From assembly GCA_002342225.1 (NCBI GenBank), contig DDPO01000135.1, positions 1 to 7,071 of the forward strand: DNA of 7,071 bases. The letters are read 5' to 3'. The stretch's first letter is position 1; each line of letters opens with the position of its first letter. The translations under genes were made by a program, and so were the position numbers. This stretch comes from Bdellovibrionaceae bacterium UBA2466. GTDB taxonomy: Bacteria > Bdellovibrionota > FAC87 > UBA2466. Under the pieces are notes generated by a model. That model was not told the origin of the DNA. It worked only from the letters and a program-made list of their open reading frames with translations, and did no database searches. Below are positions 5,427-7,071 of this stretch, piece after piece.

Positions 5427-6827
5427 GTGGTTTTTTTAGAAAAACATCGTCTTTTTGCTTTGAGCTTGTTGATTTTTTGGGCGCTTTTTTTTCTGGGACA
5501 TAGTTGGGAACAGGGGCTAAAAATGGATGCCATGGAAAATGCATCCATTGCAAAACACATTTTGTCGGCCGGAGACTGGAAACATTTTCGCTATGATCTT
5601 ACTTCTTATAAAAACTATTATAATCATCCGCCGTTAGTGATTTGGATTGAGGCTCTCTTTTTTAAGTTTCTTGGTGCTTCAGATACCGTTGCGAGATTGG
5701 TTCCAGCTCTTTTTGCGCTGGGAACTTTGGTGGGAGTCGTTGTTTGGGGAAGTCTTTGTGGAACAATCGAATTAGGACTCTTAGCTGGATGGGTTTTGCT
5801 CACATCGAATCGGTACGTTAAATTTGCATCAGATGCATTACTTGAGGGACCTCTCTGTTTCTTTCTGGTATGGGGAGTTGTTTTCTTTCTGAAGTCACTT
5901 AAAGCTAAAACAAACACAAAGCTCACAATCTTTTCTGCTTGTTTGGGATTGTCATTGGCGGGAGCCTTTTTGAGCAAAAGTGTTTTCTCTGTCGTCTTGC
6001 CAGCTTCGATTTTCGGGGGATTGCTTTTCTGTAAGGTGAGTTCTTGGCGAGAGTATTTAAAGATTTTCGTTGTATCGATGTTCATGTTTATTTTTGTTTT
6101 AATTATTTGGTTTCTTTTTGGGGATGGGTATAACTTCTTAGTAAATCATTATGCTGCTATTTCTTATCGGGTAGAAAATAGAAACTTTGCTACTTTAACA
6201 GCTCCAATACTAAATATTATAACTACCTATTGGCCGTGGTTGCCCCTTTTGTTCTATGGTTTATATAGGTTGTTTCGTTGTGGTGAAAAAAAAGAATTGG
6301 GTCTCTGGATTGCGGCTGTGTTTGTTGTGGTTGTGCTTGCAGGCTTTAGTCTTTCGGGGCATTTTTTTGAGCACTATCTCACCATTTTTTATCCTGCTTC
6401 GTCAATTCTTGTAGGGTTATCCGTTTGTAGACTCGTCCGTGGTAAGTTTGAAAAACTAGAGCGATTTATCTGGGGAACCGCAATCATTTGCTCTGTGATC
6501 TTTGCAACCATTCCTATTCAGCTTAGAAGAAATCGTGCGGAGCCCCTTGCAACCACTCTGAATGAAATGAACGCTGTTTGTAAAGGGCAGTCAGAAATAC
6601 TTGTGACCCAAGTTGCCATGGATAGATGGTTGGCAACAGCTATTGTTTTATGGAAAACACCCTTTGAAATAAAATCCTTAGATTCCCTCCAAGTCGAGCC
6701 CCAGCCTGGGCAGCTGCTAATCGTAGCCAAAAATGAACAACCTTCCCTAGAGCAATGGGAGAGAGTTCCATTGTGCTTGTCTCAATTTAACTTATACCAG
6801 TCTAAGCGATACCCCCATTGCAGATGA
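5427..6827 (+). CDS. ArnT/PMT-like GT-C membrane glycosyltransferase
   Basis: This 466-residue inner-membrane protein has about 10-12 hydrophobic helices. The first (about 8-24) is followed by a periplasmic loop with the GT-C hallmark: KMDAMENASIAKHILSAGDW, where Asp34 is the likely catalytic acid/base by analogy with ArnT and PMT family members, then NHPPLVIW (66-73), equivalent to the KPPL-Y-W motif of the family. SDALLEGPL (135-143) and GHFFEHYLTIFYPAS (311-325) are also typical. The last 100 residues (about 365-466) form a short C-terminal domain. Such enzymes transfer a sugar from a polyprenyl-phosphate donor to lipid A, protein or another envelope acceptor; the acceptor cannot be read from the sequence. 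Slightly shorter than ArnT (about 550 residues). The gene is divergent from the pilin-like cluster with about 90 nt between starts. The GTG start keeps helix 1 intact. Confidence 0.88.
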   Translation: MVFLEKHRLFALSLLIFWALFFLGHSWEQGLKMDAMENASIAKHILSAGDWKHFRYDLTSYKNYYNHPPLVIWIEALFFKFLGASDTVARLVPALFALGTLVGVVVWGSLCGTIELGLLAGWVLLTSNRYVKFASDALLEGPLCFFLVWGVVFFLKSLKAKTNTKLTIFSACLGLSLAGAFLSKSVFSVVLPASIFGGLLFCKVSSWREYLKIFVVSMFMFIFVLIIWFLFGDGYNFLVNHYAAISYRVENRNFATLTAPILNIITTYWPWLPLLFYGLYRLFRCGEKKELGLWIAAVFVVVVLAGFSLSGHFFEHYLTIFYPASSILVGLSVCRLVRGKFEKLERFIWGTAIICSVIFATIPIQLRRNRAEPLATTLNEMNAVCKGQSEILVTQVAMDRWLATAIVLWKTPFEIKSLDSLQVEPQPGQLLIVAKNEQPSLEQWERVPLCLSQFNLYQSKRYPHCR

Positions 6828-6864
6828 CCTATTTGGGTTTGAAAGCGACAAAAAAAGTCACTCC

Positions 6865-6898
6865 GTCAAAAAGTTTTCAGCTCTTACAACTTTTAGAC
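6865..6898 (+). terminator. imperfect inverted repeat, possible terminator or operator
   Basis: GTCAAAAAGTT (6865-6875) pairs with AACTTTTAGAC (6888-6898) over 11 bp with one A-A mismatch and a 12-nt loop. It sits 37 nt beyond the glycosyltransferase stop. The stem is AT-rich and no T-run follows, so it is a weak intrinsic terminator at best; it could instead be an operator for the downstream gene. Confidence 0.3.
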
Positions 6899-6971
6899 AG
6901 GTGTAACTTGAATATTCGAGCCTGAGATTTTAATGCGCCCTTTTGCACGGCTTTTGCTGTGCTCTCACCGC

Positions 6972-6977
6972 GGAGGG
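6972..6977 (+). promoter_or_regulatory. strong Shine-Dalgarno for the GTG start at 6986
   Basis: GGAGGG is spaced 8 nt from GTG 6986. It fixes the start of the right-edge gene at this GTG rather than at an in-frame GTG at 6959, which has no comparable site and would place charged residues ahead of the signal peptide. Confidence 0.6.
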
Positions 6978-6985
6978 AAGGGGAC

Positions 6986-7071
6986 GTGACCAGAAAAGAA
7001 TTTATTCTGTGGCTGGCGTTTTTTTTTGAGTTAGTCTCGGTGCGGACGTTTGCTTGGCAGCAAACGAGTAG
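6986..7071 (+). CDS. 5' end of a secreted-protein gene (28 codons, runs off window)
   Basis: The frame opens at GTG after a strong GGAGGG site and runs to the right edge. The N-terminus reads (M)TRKEFILWLAFFFELVSVRT then FAWQQTS. A basic start (Arg3, Lys4) is followed by a hydrophobic core (about 6-17), consistent with a Sec signal peptide or signal anchor, though Glu at 15 interrupts the core. Possible signal peptidase cleavage lies near Phe-Ala-Trp, but no cleavage site is certain. Too little is visible to name a family. A run of nine T bases (7019-7027) encodes three Phe codons within the signal. It shares the strand of the glycosyltransferase but is 158 nt away and may have its own promoter. 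Confidence 0.6.
   Translation, partial: MTRKEFILWLAFFFELVSVRTFAWQQTS

Noticed and set aside
5338..5553. 72-codon N-terminal extension of the small pilin-like protein
   Set aside because: It is antisense to the conserved start of the glycosyltransferase, has no ribosome site, and would bury the pilin-like leader in the middle of the protein.
5624..6085. Open frame of 153 codons on the minus strand
   Set aside because: Antisense to the membrane helices of the glycosyltransferase; its Lys/Pro/Thr-rich composition is what antisense of hydrophobic codons gives.
7047..7066. 7-bp stem CGTTTGC/GCAAACG with a 6-nt loop
   Set aside because: It lies inside the right-edge coding sequence with no T-run in view; short stems like this arise by chance and the window ends before context can be judged.

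Overview
The window looks like chromosomal DNA from a Gram-negative bacterium of moderate-to-low GC, read by eye. Prepilin-like leaders, disulfide-rich exported proteins and a Hint domain of the 'CFTAET...ANGI.TGDL' style are consistent with Bdellovibrionota or a related deltaproteobacterial-type lineage. That assignment rests on resemblance to remembered families, is an inference, and could be wrong. I see no rRNA, tRNA, CRISPR, transposase or phage gene.

Layout. Positions 1-125 (+) hold the last 40 codons of an unidentified gene. It converges on a minus-strand cluster that reads right to left from about 5337 to 185. The cluster has four genes: a small exported protein with a pilin-like N-terminus (4648-5337); a large 871-residue exported protein with a pilin-like N-terminus, a Cys-rich body, an Ig-like segment and a C-terminal Hint (hedgehog/intein) domain (1910-4525); a 305-residue membrane-anchored protein of unknown function (973-1890); and a prepilin with a canonical type IV leader (185-976). 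The last three genes are tightly packed (19 nt, then a 4-nt ATGA overlap) and are almost certainly one operon. A 122-nt gap with a perfect 18-bp palindrome separates the first gene from the rest.

Divergent from the cluster, at 5427-6827 (+), lies a GT-C fold, ArnT/PMT-like membrane glycosyltransferase that starts at GTG. The divergent intergenic region carries a strong extended -10 element (TGCTATAAT) for the minus-strand cluster. Its predicted start site falls almost on the first plausible ATG, which suggests a leaderless or very short-leader mRNA. After the glycosyltransferase comes an imperfect hairpin, then the first 28 codons of a secreted protein starting at GTG 6986 and running off the window.

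How the genes may work together (inference): the cluster resembles a set of minor pilins or tip proteins (canonical PilW/GspJ-like member, two members without Glu at +5, one anchored accessory protein), with no assembly ATPase, platform or peptidase in view. The unusual feature is a Hint autoprocessing domain at the end of the putative tip protein. It starts with Gly-Cys-Phe as in Hedgehog and lacks the terminal Asn needed for intein splicing. The neighbouring glycosyltransferase could modify these exported proteins or act on an unrelated envelope glycan.
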